From Herpomyces periplanetae (lineage: Eukaryota > Ascomycota > Laboulbeniomycetes > Herpomycetales > Herpomycetaceae): DNA of 20,018 nucleotides. Position numbers and translations under genes: made by a program. The stretch is taken from positions 1 through 20,018 of the forward strand of contig WMKJ01000173.1 in NCBI GenBank assembly GCA_009733715.1. Direction: 5' to 3'. The notes beneath the pieces were generated by a model that ran no database searches, was not told the DNA's origin, and saw only the letters and a program-made list of their open reading frames with translations. Of the stretch, positions 19,528-20,018 are shown in pieces (position 1 is the first letter of the stretch; the number at the start of each line of letters is the position of its first letter).

Positions 19528-19615
19528 CTGAAAAGTAAAGTGTAGATGCACAAGTATGTATATATATTAAACGTAAATATAAAAAATCGGGTAAACGACA
19601 AAACGGTTTACTTAC
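19528..19615 (-). other. Predicted 5'-leader intron of AUR1
   Basis: On the minus strand a strong donor (CGG|GTAAGT, starting at 19615) is followed 88 bases later by a pyrimidine-rich acceptor (ACTTTTCAG, ending at 19528). Size and signals match the coding introns in this window. A pyrimidine-tract acceptor at 19660 would define a 44-base upstream exon (19616-19659), and a GTAAGT at 19881 could be the donor of a further, longer intron. Confidence 0.4.
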
Positions 19616-19621
19616 CCGATT
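19585..19621. repeat. Inverted repeat with 10-bp perfect arms
   Basis: AATCGGGTAA (19585-19594) and its exact reverse complement (19612-19621) flank 17 bases, and parts of the loop (AAAC / GTTT) could extend pairing with a bulge. The second arm contains the GTAAGT donor of the predicted AUR1 leader intron on the minus strand. Confidence 0.75.
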
Positions 19622-20018
19622 CGTTGATAACGGGAAATTGAAGTGGCTTAGTAATGGGACTGGAGGAGAGAAGAAATGGTGGGAGGATGGATTGGGTGGA
19701 ATAATTAATGATTGGACAAAGTTTCAATCAACTTGCAAAAGCTTAAACTATAAATGAATTAACAAATAGCCCATACATTGCCAATATTAGTATTTCAATG
19801 CGACACATACTTAATTTAATGCTGAAACTCATCTTACACTAATAAATCTTGCAAACTGCCTATGAACCATATAGTACTTACGCCCACACTTCCATGTACA
19901 CATGCATATCATATATCCCGTATCAATTTACCCTTCTATTACCAAATCCCCCTTCTAATCCTTCCACTGTCATTTCTATTCTTCCTTTCGAAAGTCCCCT
20001 TCCTCTGTCCCGACTCCT

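Larger units (their letters stand above)
18849..20018. promoter_or_regulatory. AUR1 upstream region and probable 5' leader
   Basis: No protein-coding gene is recognisable in these 1,170 bases. From about 18850 to 19550 the minus strand is strongly C/T-rich, as expected for a long fungal 5' leader of AUR1; a 143-codon minus frame at 19120-19551 is probably a by-product of that composition. Further upstream, GTAAGT donors on minus at 19615 and 19881, and pyrimidine-tract acceptors at 19660 and 19528, suggest one or two leader introns. The last 130 bases to the window end show nothing I can name. Confidence 0.5.

Noticed and set aside
19120-19551. 143-codon minus-strand open frame upstream of AUR1
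   Set aside because: The translation is Pro/Leu/Ser/His-rich as expected from a C/T-rich strand, with no recognisable domain, and it overlaps the likely AUR1 leader.
1-20018. Mobile elements, virus-derived copies, CRISPR arrays or a new defence-type system
   Set aside because: All recognisable coding sequence is ordinary fungal housekeeping genes. No terminal repeats, reverse transcriptase, transposase or regularly spaced repeats were seen.

Overview
The window looks like nuclear DNA of an ascomycete-type fungus. It is moderately AT-rich and compact, with short spliceosomal introns of about 55-95 bases. Mdm34 (ERMES complex) and Aur1 (inositol phosphorylceramide synthase) point to fungi, and the other proteins read most like their ascomycete versions. 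I cannot resolve the lineage further (Taphrinomycotina or Pezizomycotina) from sequence alone. The first 12 bases match the 3' end of a common Illumina adapter, so position 1 is probably a raw contig edge of a short-read assembly.

Layout, left to right: SEN2 (minus), then divergently ISD11/LYRM4 (plus, three exons that I had to splice by eye). Next is an unrecognised spliced gene on minus, convergent with ISD11 and head-to-head with MSS51 (plus). MSS51 converges on DFR1 (minus). Then come the U1-C snRNP gene (plus) and a centrin/CDC31 gene (plus), which converges on a five-exon fungal CorA-like transporter gene (minus). MDM34 (plus) is followed by a short orphan coding exon and a mitochondrial DEAD-box helicase of the MSS116/CYT-19 type (plus). 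The helicase converges on AUR1 (minus), whose upstream region holds a probable 5'-leader intron.

The genes do not form a pathway or operon. Four (ISD11, MSS51, MDM34 and the helicase), and perhaps the unrecognised spliced gene, serve mitochondria: Fe-S cluster assembly, COX1 translation, ER-mitochondria contacts and mitochondrial RNA folding. The rest are housekeeping genes for tRNA splicing, folate metabolism, mRNA splicing, spindle pole duplication, ion transport and sphingolipid synthesis.

I found no mobile element, virus-derived copy, CRISPR array, tRNA or rRNA, and no sign of a new multi-gene system. The points most worth checking are: the short exon that splices in phase onto the helicase; a centrin whose second EF-hand is replaced by a Gly/Ser-rich insert; an intron-enriched GTTAAC hexamer; a hairpin that would bury a predicted splice donor upstream of AUR1; and a perfect 20-bp palindrome just after the U1-C stop codon.
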